Of a stretch of DNA of 33,448 bases, positions 24,623 through 31,121 are shown in pieces (the first letter of the stretch is position 1; each line of letters begins with the position of its first letter). The notes under the pieces were generated by a model. That model was not told the origin of the DNA and ran no database searches. It saw only the letters and a list, made by a program, of their open reading frames with translations. Where the stretch lies: the IMG/VR virus record IMGVR_UViG_3300048921_000578, positions 1 through 33,448 of that record; one strand, written 5' to 3'. Position numbers and translations under genes: made by a program. The stretch is from a virus.

Positions 24623-25069
24623 TTAATCAACACCTTCGATGTAAGCGAGGAAATCGGCGCGCTCCTCGTCACCCAAAGGATCACTGAACGGAATGCGTAG
24701 CCAGCCCGCTACATGGATCTTCGCAAGACGCAAATGCTGGCAGTACCGAACATCACCCATCTGCAAACCGATCTTTGCCAGCTTCTGCCGCTTCGATTCA
24801 CGTGGCTGACCTGGCAGCGTGTATTCGATGCGGATCACCTGTGACGGTGCGAAACCCTTCTCCTGCAGTGCCAGCGCCAGCACAGCCTCGTTGACTTCCT
24901 CGGCTGCCGTTCCTGCCGGCGCGGAATTCAAGCCGAATGGCGGCCGACCGTGCCATTTCATCATGGTGGCAAGTACGGAACCGCCGCCCAGTACGCGCCC
25001 ATACTTACCGCCACCGTATTCCTTCCCCCACTCGGCAAGGCGAACCTCCAAGTCACGTGGTTGACGCAT
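24623..25069 (-). CDS. Q-like late antitermination protein (candidate)
   Basis: 148 residues from the ATG at 25069, selected for its strong SD sequence (GGAGG, 6 nt). The N-terminus (RDLEVRLAEWGKEYGGGKYG) and the helical C-terminal part (SKRQKLAKIGLQMGDVRYCQ, then a helix before WLRIPFSD) follow the general plan of Q-type antiterminators, whose C-terminal half resembles a sigma region 4 DNA-binding fold. Position is the stronger argument: last early gene, followed by a terminator and then lysis genes, as in lambda. Not proven by a catalytic or diagnostic residue. Confidence 0.6.
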   Translation of the reverse strand: MRQPRDLEVRLAEWGKEYGGGKYGRVLGGGSVLATMMKWHGRPPFGLNSAPAGTAAEEVNEAVLALALQEKGFAPSQVIRIEYTLPGQPRESKRQKLAKIGLQMGDVRYCQHLRLAKIHVAGWLRIPFSDPLGDEERADFLAYIEGVD

Positions 25070-25277
25070 AGGCTGCCTCCAGATCATCTGGCTTGCTGAC
25101 GCAGATAGTGATCGGCACAACGGTCATCTCGCCGAAATGGGGGTGATGAATGCGGCTTCCCTGGGCAAGGCGATGGACATGGCGGGCATCCTCATCGATA
25201 TGAGCAAGCAGAATAGTCCCGTCCTGCGCCTCCAGCGCGAACGCGCCGCGCGCTATGCCGTCCGCGATTACAAGCAT
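25053..25277 (-). CDS. hypothetical protein (ninR-like region)
   Basis: 74 residues from the ATG at 25277, with SD GGAGG five bases upstream. It is a small acidic/His-rich protein (LAHIDEDARHVHRLAQGSRI) with no membrane segment. It overlaps the YbcO-like gene at its start and the Q-like gene at its end (17 nt), so it belongs to a tightly coupled set. Function unknown. Confidence 0.6.
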   Translation of the reverse strand: MLVIADGIARGAFALEAQDGTILLAHIDEDARHVHRLAQGSRIHHPHFGEMTVVPITICVSKPDDLEAAYASTT

Positions 25278-25585
25278 GGTTCCTCCCACGGCCGTTCGGC
25301 CTTCCTACGGATGTATTCCTGCGTGCGCATGACGCCCTCGGCGTGCATTTTGCGCAGTTGGTCTTTATTGAATTCGGTGATCCTGGTGCGGCCATCGATT
25401 TCGTCGTGGCAGCCGCTGCATGCGTAAGCGCCCATATGGTCGGGCGATTTCAGGCCTTTTCCTGAGATGCCTGCCAGCGAGTAATGCGCCAGCACGGTCG
25501 TTGCAGGATCACGATTGCATGCGCCTGGTACGCGAACCATGCAAGGCTTGTCACGCGCATCCTGGCGCTCCTTTGAGGTCTTCAT
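25268..25585 (-). CDS. YbcO-type nuclease (DUF1364)
   Basis: 105 residues. The pattern CMVRVPGACNRDPATTVLAH, then YACSGCHDEIDGRTR and GVMRTQEY matches YbcO of prophage DLP12 and related DUF1364 proteins, small zinc-containing HNH-like nucleases of the lambdoid ninR region. Cysteines at about 15, 23, 56 and 59 and the His of CHDEID would form the metal/active site. It is probably involved in recombination or DNA processing. It overlaps the upstream gene by 4 nt (ATGA). Confidence 0.85.
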   Translation of the reverse strand: MKTSKERQDARDKPCMVRVPGACNRDPATTVLAHYSLAGISGKGLKSPDHMGAYACSGCHDEIDGRTRITEFNKDQLRKMHAEGVMRTQEYIRRKAERPWEEPCL

Positions 25586-25878
25586 GCCGGCACAACTTGG
25601 TTACGGCCATAACGGCGCAGCAGCCCTGTCACCGTGAAGGTCTGCCCAAGATCGAGCAGAGCAGCTTCGGTGATTTCGACACCATTCGCTTCAAGCTGTT
25701 TGCGCGCCCTGATCACAGCATTGCGCTCCTCTCGGCACTTTGGGCATGGGAGGTGCTTTGATGGGCAGCTGGCGAACGGTAGGTGAGGTAAATATGAGCC
25801 GTGGTATTGGCAGAACGGGCGTGGCCGGGATGACGGTGGGCGCTTATAGCGCGCCTCCGGATTGCGGTAGCGAGCCAT
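25582..25878 (-). CDS. hypothetical Cys-rich protein
   Basis: 98 residues. It has a possible zinc site (FCQYHGSYLPHLPFASCPSK, then LPCPKCREE), a helical middle and a basic C-terminus (LLRRYGRNQVVPA). It ends in an ATGA overlap with the YbcO-like gene. Its first ~165 nt overlap the end of the preceding gene in a different frame, which is unusually long. Family not recognised. Confidence 0.6.
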   Translation of the reverse strand: MARYRNPEARYKRPPSSRPRPFCQYHGSYLPHLPFASCPSKHLPCPKCREERNAVIRARKQLEANGVEITEAALLDLGQTFTVTGLLRRYGRNQVVPA

Positions 25879-26147
25879 GCACGATCATCCTCGGTTGCGT
25901 TGAACATGCCGATATGAGCGCCCTTCCCCGCCATGGTTCGCTCATAGGTGCAGGCACGGCAGTTTGTGAGCGAAAGGACACCCTTGATCACCGGCCAGAA
26001 CTCAGTCGTCAGCGGGTGCCAGCTGTCTTCGCCATAGCCCAGACGAAGGCAGCGATTGCAGGCGCAATACTCGCCGTCAGGCCTTGACGAAAATTGCCGC
26101 ACTTTATGTCGGACGATGCGAGGCCCATCGGATTCATGGGCAGTCAC
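25713..26147 (-). CDS. hypothetical zinc-ribbon protein
   Basis: 144 residues from a GTG at 26147 that overlaps the upstream stop (GTGA). Two cysteine pairs, YCACNRC and TNCRACTYE, make a likely zinc ribbon, with GAHIGMFNATEDDRAWLATA next. The last ~50 residues overlap the next gene and read as low-quality sequence, so the functional part probably ends near residue 100. It lies among ninR-like genes. The longer reading to 26465 is a frame shadow of the upstream gene. Confidence 0.55.
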   Translation of the reverse strand: MTAHESDGPRIVRHKVRQFSSRPDGEYCACNRCLRLGYGEDSWHPLTTEFWPVIKGVLSLTNCRACTYERTMAGKGAHIGMFNATEDDRAWLATAIRRRAISAHRHPGHARSANTTAHIYLTYRSPAAHQSTSHAQSAERSAML

Positions 26148-26389
26148 AGCCTTGGTCGCCTGCGCATCATCGGGACGGCCGCTGCTGACTCGTCGACGGC
26201 GTAACGCATGCGAGGGCGCCAATTGCCGTTGCGCTCCAGGCTTACCGCCTTCAACCGGCAATGCTGCATCGCCTGCTCGATGACTCCGATGGTGGTCGAC
26301 AGGCACTGCGCCAGCTCGAACTTGGTCATGGGCTGCAGCCGCAGGGCAGCTTCGATGCGTTCCGGCATCGATGTCGGATTGGCGGTCAT
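26144..26389 (-). CDS. small winged-helix-like protein
   Basis: 81 residues from the ATG at 26389, which overlaps the stop of the P-like gene (ATGA). The segment ERIEAALRLQPMTKFELAQC followed by a second helix (IGVIEQAMQHCR) and a strand with NGNWRPRMRY looks like a compact winged helix DNA-binding domain. The C-terminus is basic (MMRRRPRL). It is probably a regulatory or replication accessory protein; no family assigned. Confidence 0.6.
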   Translation of the reverse strand: MTANPTSMPERIEAALRLQPMTKFELAQCLSTTIGVIEQAMQHCRLKAVSLERNGNWRPRMRYAVDESAAAVPMMRRRPRL

Positions 26390-27060
26390 GCATTCCCAGT
26401 CGCCTCCGTGCCGCCCGTACGGAAGATGGCAGCGATACGCGACAACTCGGCGCGCGCGGTTGCATCGCTCGCCGGCACCGGCTTGGTCCGCTTCTGGAAG
26501 CCGATCACGCCTGCCAATTCCGGCGGCAACTCGCCACCAGTGATGACGTGACGACATGTCAGCTCATAGGCCTCATTGACGGCGCGATCGAACCGGAACT
26601 CGTCGCCGCAGTTGTAACTGTCGCGGTCCATGTACGACCACACCTGACGCATGAAGGGCGTACGCTGCTCCGGCGGATATTTCAGGTCGTGGCGCACCTG
26701 GGCCAGGCTCGGCACCCCGATGCACATGGCGCGGAAGCGCGGCGCCGACGGCGGCCACTCCAGCCCAAGCGCAATGGTCTCTTGGAGGCCTACGGCGATT
26801 TGCTCGTGAGTCACGCCCGCCAGCGCGCCAGACCAAGTGTCGGCAGCGCCACCAGCAGGATCGACGCCGTACTGGCTGGTCCATGTCCTACCGAACATGT
26901 GCGCCATCCTCAGCCAGAACTTGTCCAGCACCGGCTGCGGTGTGCGCGCCCTCATAGCTGGCGCCGCGCTTGCTGCCGTGCTCACGGGCTTGTCGTTCGT
27001 CGATGGCCCGCTGGACAGCGTCACCAACGCTTCCTGAGCCACTTGCTGCACTGTTTGCAT
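26386..27060 (-). CDS. replication protein P-like (helicase loader)
   Basis: 224 residues from the ATG at 27060, with SD GGAGG. The core FWLRMAHMFGRTWTSQYG, with a GVTHEQIAVGL segment and then WPPSAPRFRAMCIG, is the lambda P-family signature (FW…W…Gls…Gl…WPPslpeFr…C). P proteins load the host DnaB helicase at the origin through the O protein. Its gene begins inside the O-like gene, overlapping it by 173 nt, which is more than usual. Confidence 0.85.
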   Translation of the reverse strand: MQTVQQVAQEALVTLSSGPSTNDKPVSTAASAAPAMRARTPQPVLDKFWLRMAHMFGRTWTSQYGVDPAGGAADTWSGALAGVTHEQIAVGLQETIALGLEWPPSAPRFRAMCIGVPSLAQVRHDLKYPPEQRTPFMRQVWSYMDRDSYNCGDEFRFDRAVNEAYELTCRHVITGGELPPELAGVIGFQKRTKPVPASDATARAELSRIAAIFRTGGTEATGNA

Positions 27061-27739
27061 GATTGCCTCCAATGGTCCGCTTGGGCGCGAACAGGCCTTG
27101 CCAGCCGTTGCGGATGGCCGTCTCAATCACTTCTTTCGGGGTGAAGCCTTCGGCGCGCAGCTTGGTCAGCTCAGTGATCGAGAGCTCGGCTGCTCGCTGC
27201 GTCAACGGCTTCTTGCGCTCTTTGCGGTCCGCCACCCAGGAATCCCACAGCGGCTGTTCAAGCCAGGACGGCAGATCCACCGATATCTCAGGTGCAGGCT
27301 TCCGCGCACGTTGGCGGTTGCTCTTATTGACGGTTATTGGTGGTTCTTGACGGTTAGTGTCCGCCTGGCGGACTTCGTCGTCCGTCTCCCGGACTTCGTC
27401 GTCCGGCAGGCGGACTAGTCCGCCGCCATCCGAACTAGTACGCGTGCCGGACTGGTTCGCCTCGCGTACTAGTTCGGGATCCGAATAGCGCGAAGGCGTA
27501 ACGACGTATGACGTGCTGTAGCGATTGCTCCGATCCGCGCGGATTGCGCCGGCCGATTCCAGCCACTTGATCGCATCGATCACGGCGGTTCGGCCAAAGC
27601 ATGTCCGCTCGCAGATCTTCGTCAGTGACGGCCAGCAGTGCCCGTGATCGTTGGCATTGTCCGCCAGCGAGATCAGAACCGCTTTCGGCGTAGGCGGCAT
27701 CTGCAATGGCCAGCATGCGCTCATGATGATGGTGCTCAT
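26888..27739 (-). CDS. replication initiator, O-like (winged-helix N-terminus)
   Basis: 283 residues. Residues ~15-70 form a winged-helix domain (PTPKAVLISLADNANDHGHC, then WPSLTKICERTCFGRTAVID) of the phage replication O type that binds origin iterons. A flexible linker with repeated DDEVRE/DDEVRQ follows; these codons contain the iteron array at 27369-27476. The C-terminal region (helical, SWVADRKERKKPLTQRA) would contact the P-like loader. The start at 27739 is preceded by a GAGG about ten bases upstream; an internal ATG at 27724 is an alternative. Confidence 0.82.
   Translation of the reverse strand: MSTIIMSACWPLQMPPTPKAVLISLADNANDHGHCWPSLTKICERTCFGRTAVIDAIKWLESAGAIRADRSNRYSTSYVVTPSRYSDPELVREANQSGTRTSSDGGGLVRLPDDEVRETDDEVRQADTNRQEPPITVNKSNRQRARKPAPEISVDLPSWLEQPLWDSWVADRKERKKPLTQRAAELSITELTKLRAEGFTPKEVIETAIRNGWQGLFAPKRTIGGNHANSAASGSGSVGDAVQRAIDERQAREHGSKRGASYEGAHTAAGAGQVLAEDGAHVR
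27327..27477. repeat. iteron array, candidate replication origin inside the O-like gene
   Basis: Six related units. Units 1-2 are identical 16-mers (CGGACTTCGTCGTCCG at 27369 and 27390). Units 3-6 fit CGNACTNGTNCG (27411, 27431, 27448, 27465). Start-to-start spacing is 21, 21, 20, 17 and 17. The array includes a perfect 16-bp palindrome (27409-27424) and a perfect 15-bp inverted repeat (27430-27444 with 27463-27477). Two direct repeats TTGACGGTTA (27327, 27347) lie on its left in a less GC-rich part. Lambda has its origin in the same gene. Confidence 0.75.
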
Positions 27740-27752
27740 GGACGGTGCACCC

Positions 27753-28022
27753 TCACGTTACGCCAACAGGAAGGCGGTAGATCACGGCGCCATGCTGCGG
27801 CCGGCGCCCGACCGGCACGATGTGTCCGGCGGCCTTCAAACTGTTGAGGATGCCGATCAACGTGGAGCGATGCAGACCAGTGAGCTCGCGCAAGCGCTTC
27901 AGCGTGGGGTGCGCGACGTAGTCGTCCTCTGCGGACATATCAGCCAGCGCCAGGAGAACCAGCTTCGCGGAGCTGCGGTCTACGCTACGTTTCCAGGCCC
28001 ACTGCAAGGCTGCGACACTCAT
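27753..28022 (-). CDS. winged-helix DNA-binding protein
   Basis: 89 residues. The segment SAKLVLLALADMSAEDDYVA, then LKRLRELTGLHRSTLIGIL and LKAAGHIVPVG, is a clear winged helix, closely resembling the N-terminal domain of phage O-type proteins, including the next gene. It consists only of this domain. It may be a paralogue derived from the initiator or a regulator of replication. It overlaps its upstream neighbour by 4 nt. Confidence 0.75.
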   Translation of the reverse strand: MSVAALQWAWKRSVDRSSAKLVLLALADMSAEDDYVAHPTLKRLRELTGLHRSTLIGILNSLKAAGHIVPVGRRPQHGAVIYRLPVGVT

Positions 28023-28168
28023 TGGGACTCAGCCTCAGCTTTCGTCTCGGCGCTGCGCGTCTGCTTGCGGATTACCTCGGCTACCGCATGCCAGCCCGAC
28101 AGATCGAACTCCAGATCCGGCAGGTCACGCTGCGATTCTTCCAGCCGCATTTCTACCTGGCCAGCCAT
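28019..28168 (-). CDS. small hypothetical protein
   Basis: 49 residues from the ATG at 28168 (MAGQVEMRLEESQRDLPDLE), preceded by an SD sequence (GGAG) lying within the end of the CII-like gene. It is a charged, soluble, helical protein with a Lys/Glu-rich C-terminus. It overlaps both neighbours (1 nt and 4 nt), which supports it being translated. Function unknown. Confidence 0.6.
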   Translation of the reverse strand: MAGQVEMRLEESQRDLPDLEFDLSGWHAVAEVIRKQTRSAETKAEAESQ

Positions 28169-28626
28169 TAGGAGACTCCACGCCGACCAACCAGTGCGCG
28201 CATACGCTGAAGCGCCCATATAACGGTGCGCTGGACAGCGAGGCCATCGGCGGTGATCTGGACAGCTTCGTTCGCGGTGATTACACCGTCGGCAGCAGCG
28301 TCATGCACGGTGCGCGAGAACTCACCCTCAGCAACCGCAACCTTCAGCATCAGCTGGCCGACCGACTCACCTCCTGCATCAATCGCCTGGTCTTCGCTCC
28401 TGACCAGGACGTAGCCGTGCTGAGCCGCCAGCGCCTGCAGAATGCGGTGGTCACCGGTCAGGGACATGATCCGATCGGCTTCCGCCAGCGTCAGGTGGTT
28501 GCGATCGTTGTTGACGTTGACCTTGCCACGTAGCACGGCAGCGGACATGTCGAGCCGGATGGCCAGCGTCTCGCTGCCGCCCGGGTATTCGTGGACCGTG
28601 GCGTCGGCCGCGTCGATGACATTCAT
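28168..28626 (-). CDS. phage regulatory protein CII family (CP76-like)
   Basis: 152 residues. The N-terminal DNA-binding domain (DATVHEYPGGSETLAIRLDM, then AAVLRGKVN and HLTLAEADRIMSLTGD) matches the CII/CP76 family known from P2-like and other temperate phages. The C-terminal half (GEFSRTVHDAAADGVITANE) is helical and probably oligomeric. Family members activate the lysogenic promoter during establishment. It is the first gene after cro in the PR-like operon, where lambda has cII. Confidence 0.85.
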   Translation of the reverse strand: MNVIDAADATVHEYPGGSETLAIRLDMSAAVLRGKVNVNNDRNHLTLAEADRIMSLTGDHRILQALAAQHGYVLVRSEDQAIDAGGESVGQLMLKVAVAEGEFSRTVHDAAADGVITANEAVQITADGLAVQRTVIWALQRMRALVGRRGVS

Positions 28627-28806
28627 TGGGCTTTGCCTCGAATGGAGAAAGCCGAGTCGCGCACGGCTACCATGCCGCCATGGACAACACGACGATCAGG
28701 GATGGCCGAGAGGACGGAAAGGGGCGCCTGGATGCGCGACAAGGCGGGCACTCGCCTGCAGTAAGCTGGTGTTTCCACACAGCCAGCTTCTGCAGGAGAG
28801 ATGCCC

Positions 28807-29022
28807 ATGGACCAATACGACGCGGACGATGTCGCTGTCGCGTTGAACACGTTATTCGTCAATGTGGTAGCGCCACTTGTCATGACGCACCCGGAACGCG
28901 AAGCGTTTTGCGAAATGCTGGCCAAGGCATACGACGATGCAGAGGGACATACCGACCCCGCTGTATCGCTGGCGCGTACTGTCGTTGGGAACGTTCTCGA
29001 CGCAATTGGTCGCGAAACGTAG
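28807..29022 (+). CDS. small plus-strand protein between cro and the CII-like gene
   Basis: 71 residues from the ATG at 28807; AGGAG lies at 28794-28798, 8 nt upstream. The ATG at 28801 touches the SD sequence and is less likely. It is an acidic helical protein (MDQYDADDVAVALNTLFVNV, then a PEREAFCEMLAKAYDDAEG stretch) of unrecognised family. It is opposite in direction to the surrounding early operon, in the gap between the Cro-like and CII-like genes, and points toward cI. A hairpin-forming repeat AAGCTGG/CCAGCTT lies just upstream (28763-28789). No clear promoter visible. Confidence 0.65.
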   Translation: MDQYDADDVAVALNTLFVNVVAPLVMTHPEREAFCEMLAKAYDDAEGHTDPAVSLARTVVGNVLDAIGRET

Positions 29023-29063
29023 TGCTCGACTTGATCAGGGTGCAATCAGGAAAAAGCGACATG

Positions 29064-29288
29064 TCAGGCTGCCGCCTCGCGAGGCGGCCATACGTCCGGC
29101 CGCAAGGTGCCCTTCTCGACGTGCATACCCTCAGCTTTGCTGGTGTGCTCGTCGATCGCCTTAGCCAAATCGGTACTGGCCCTGCGGCGATCAGTGGCGA
29201 TCTGCCACAGATAGTCCGGCGACGTGCCGGTTGCTTCCGCCAGCTCGCGCCGGCGCCCCATGTCTTCGATGTAAGAGAGAAGGTCCAT
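29064..29288 (-). CDS. Cro-like repressor (YdaS/Cro helix-turn-helix family)
   Basis: 74 residues. A helix-turn-helix (RRRELAEATGTSPDYLWQIA, about 12-31), then RRRASTDLAKAIDEHT and the ending LRPDVWP are diagnostic of the YdaS-type Cro family. It is divergent from cI across three operators. No SD sequence precedes its ATG, and the predicted -10 (29296-29301) puts the transcript start about at the ATG, so the mRNA may be leaderless. An 18-bp perfect palindrome (29071-29088) overlaps its 3' end. Confidence 0.88.
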   Translation of the reverse strand: MDLLSYIEDMGRRRELAEATGTSPDYLWQIATDRRRASTDLAKAIDEHTSKAEGMHVEKGTLRPDVWPPREAAA

Positions 29289-29293
29289 GGATT

Positions 29294-29363
29294 GAATGCT
29301 AGCTCAATGCTAGACATCGATGCAAGCTCGTTGCTAGGCGATGCTTCGCTAGCAGAACGCTAG
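29294..29363. promoter_or_regulatory. OR-like operator cluster with PR (minus) and PRM (plus)
   Basis: Three sites fit CTAGC-N5-GCTAG: 29299-29313 (perfect), 29323-29337 (CAAGC left half, one mismatch) and 29349-29363 (perfect), with centres 24 and 26 bp apart, as in lambda OR. PR is on the minus strand: TTGCAT (29325-29320), 18-nt spacer, TAGCAT (29301-29296); the two sites nearest cro overlap it. The third site lies just before cI, overlapping a weak TAGGCT -10 at 29361-29366. Confidence 0.85.
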
Positions 29364-29372
29364 GCTTCGCGC

Positions 29373-30107
29373 ATGAGGCCGATCAAAGACATTCGTAGGG
29401 AAAACGTAGCGCAGCTGGTGAGATATGCCGGTGGCCAAGCCGCATTCGCTGCCAAGCTCGGCAAGGATCGCAATCAGGTCTATCAGTGGCTGCTGCCGCC
29501 CGAGAATCCTTCATCTCGAGGAATCAGCGATCCCATGGCCCGGGAAATTGAGCGCGTGTCTTCGCTCGTGCCAGGTGCACTGGACCACGAGGGCTCACTT
29601 TCTGGCGCGAGGGAGCCTGAGGCACAACAAGAGATCGTGTCTCAGGTCATCCAGAGATTTGAGACCCGCCCGGGCTATCGTCGCTTCCAGGTTATGGGGG
29701 AAGGCGGCGCAGGCCCAGGGGTGCTGAATATGGATTTTCCCGAGGTTGTCAGGGAGTTGGAAATCGCCGAATGGCGCCTCCAGGAAGAGCTGGGGCGCGT
29801 GCCGTCACCCCAGCGGGTCAAACTGATGACGGTCCGCGGGAACTCGAATGCGCCGCGTATCCGCAACGGCGATATCGTCTTCGTCGATGTCGACGACAAG
29901 GTGCCGGCGGACGGCGCGCTATTTGCGATCGTCCTGCATGGATACACCTTGGTGAAGAAAATCGAAATCCGTCGCGATGGCTTCCACGTGGTCAGCCTGG
30001 CTGACCCCGGTCGGCCTGACATCTATGCGCCAGACCAGTCCGATGAACTGGTGATCGCCGGCCGTGTGCTGGGCGCCATGCAGCTCAGGAAGGCTGAAGA
30101 CCTATAA
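29373..30107 (+). CDS. cI: CI-type repressor with LexA/S24 autoprotease domain
   Basis: 244 residues. The N-terminal helix-turn-helix region (NVAQLVRYAGGQAAFAAKLG, then KDRNQVYQWL) binds operators. The likely self-cleavage site is Ala113-Gly114 in GEGGAGPG. The S24 catalytic Ser is in RGNSNAPRIRNGD (S158); the usual Met after Ser is Asn here. The catalytic Lys is in LVKKIEI (K195/K196). RecA-stimulated cleavage would induce the prophage. There is almost no SD sequence before the ATG, and a weak -10 twelve bases upstream suggests a leaderless mRNA, as for lambda cI from PRM. Confidence 0.93.
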   Translation: MRPIKDIRRENVAQLVRYAGGQAAFAAKLGKDRNQVYQWLLPPENPSSRGISDPMAREIERVSSLVPGALDHEGSLSGAREPEAQQEIVSQVIQRFETRPGYRRFQVMGEGGAGPGVLNMDFPEVVRELEIAEWRLQEELGRVPSPQRVKLMTVRGNSNAPRIRNGDIVFVDVDDKVPADGALFAIVLHGYTLVKKIEIRRDGFHVVSLADPGRPDIYAPDQSDELVIAGRVLGAMQLRKAEDL

Positions 30108-30111
30108 AAAA

Positions 30112-30133
30112 AGCCCCGCTCGATGGCGGGGCT
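30112..30133. terminator. bidirectional terminator between cI and the accessory genes
   Basis: Perfect stem AGCCCCGC/GCGGGGCT with a six-base loop. On the minus strand it is followed by seven T residues, so it is strong for the converging accessory genes. On the plus strand the tail is short (CTTTC), so it is weaker for cI. It separates the two convergent transcripts. Confidence 0.85.
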
Positions 30134-30152
30134 TTCGAAAGCTTTGCGCGAC

Positions 30153-30335
30153 TCACGCCGCTTTGGGAGTGCTCTGGATCGCGTACTTGTCGGCGCTCGA
30201 GCTAAACCAAGCTATGCCCTGCACCGATTCCCCCATATCCTTGATTTTACGCGCAAAAGCCTCTGCTAGATCTGCAGTTAGATCGGTCCTGATTTCCAAG
30301 AACTTCTCGTAGGACAACCCAGTGGTCGGCTTCAT
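30153..30335 (-). CDS. small hypothetical protein (immunity region)
   Basis: 60 residues (MKPTTGLSYEKFLEIRTDLT…), soluble and helical in its first half. A good SD sequence (AGGAAG) precedes the ATG. It is the last of three minus-strand genes between cI and OL and ends just before the bidirectional terminator. No family recognised. Confidence 0.6.
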   Translation of the reverse strand: MKPTTGLSYEKFLEIRTDLTADLAEAFARKIKDMGESVQGIAWFSSSADKYAIQSTPKAA

Positions 30336-30457
30336 GACACTTCCTCGTCTACACCCAGTTACATCTCTGCTGTTACTACAGCTGTGACCATTAGCACGTC
30401 ACAAAGTTCGCCATGATAACAGCCGAGGCTTTTTATAGCATCACTATTTAGAGTGTT

Positions 30458-31039
30458 CTATAGCTCTGACGACACTACCGATAACAGCGGCTCAGTTTTC
30501 GCCTCGCGATTTCGCACGACGAACCAGTTCCCGTGGACGCTAAATTCGAGATGATCATTGAACAAAGCGGTTGAAACTGCTGTGAGAAATTCCTTAGTCA
30601 TCGGTACGTTCGACCAAATCTTGAGCTCTTTGGCCGGCATGACCTTAAATGTAAGTTCGAATGCGCCAACTACAATGGTTGCAGCTATCCAAGCTAACTT
30701 ATTGATATCAGGATCATTATTTGCAGCATCAAGCATCGGCTCGACATAGACCGACAGCATTTTTAGCCACGGCTGCTGAGATTGGGGTCGCGCGTGGACG
30801 AGGTGTACGAGTGCCACAGCCGTCTTAACGCCGTTGATATCGTCAAACACTCCATAGAGCGCCGCCTTGCTATCCCCGGACTGGCCATCTTGCATATGCC
30901 CACGGCTATGGGTGAAGCAGCTTTCATAGAAGACGCGGTTCACGTTCTCAGAATTTGCGTCAACATATGACATCCAGTGCTGTTCTGTCGCACTGAGACA
31001 ATCCGCCGTCACCTGGCGGAACTCAAAAGGAAGCTTCAT
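30458..31039 (-). CDS. hypothetical protein of the immunity region, lower GC
   Basis: 193 residues from the ATG at 31039, which has a purine-rich SD sequence (GGGGGA); the ATG at 31057 lacks one. It is a soluble protein with alternating strands and helices, including WLKMLSVYVEPML and KELKIWSNVPMTKEFLTAVS, which faintly suggest an acetyltransferase-like fold, but no acetyl-CoA motif is clear. Its DNA is visibly more A/T-rich than the flanking phage genes, consistent with separate acquisition. Its place between cI and OL, where lambda carries rex, makes a superinfection or host-defence role possible but unproven. Confidence 0.65.
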   Translation of the reverse strand: MKLPFEFRQVTADCLSATEQHWMSYVDANSENVNRVFYESCFTHSRGHMQDGQSGDSKAALYGVFDDINGVKTAVALVHLVHARPQSQQPWLKMLSVYVEPMLDAANNDPDINKLAWIAATIVVGAFELTFKVMPAKELKIWSNVPMTKEFLTAVSTALFNDHLEFSVHGNWFVVRNREAKTEPLLSVVSSEL

Positions 31040-31099
31040 TTTTCCCCCAAAAATCATAATGTTAGGAAGAAATGTAGAGCGCGGCTCATATGTTTCTTC

Positions 31100-31121
31100 A
31101 TTACCAGTTCCTACTGGTAAT
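31100..31121. promoter_or_regulatory. perfect 22-bp palindrome, possible operator or hairpin
   Basis: ATTACCAGT-TCCT-ACTGGTAAT, nine perfectly paired bases with a four-base loop. It overlaps the stop codon of the upstream minus-strand gene (31111) and lies about 60 bp before the start of the 193-residue gene. There is no T tract on the minus strand, so it is not a normal intrinsic terminator. It could be a repressor site or an RNA hairpin. Confidence 0.6.

Noticed and set aside
29071-29088. 18-bp perfect palindrome at the end of cro as a tR1-like terminator
   Set aside because: The T run on the minus strand comes about 14 nt after the stem, so it does not qualify as an intrinsic terminator. 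It also encodes the last residues of the protein, and Rho dependence cannot be judged.
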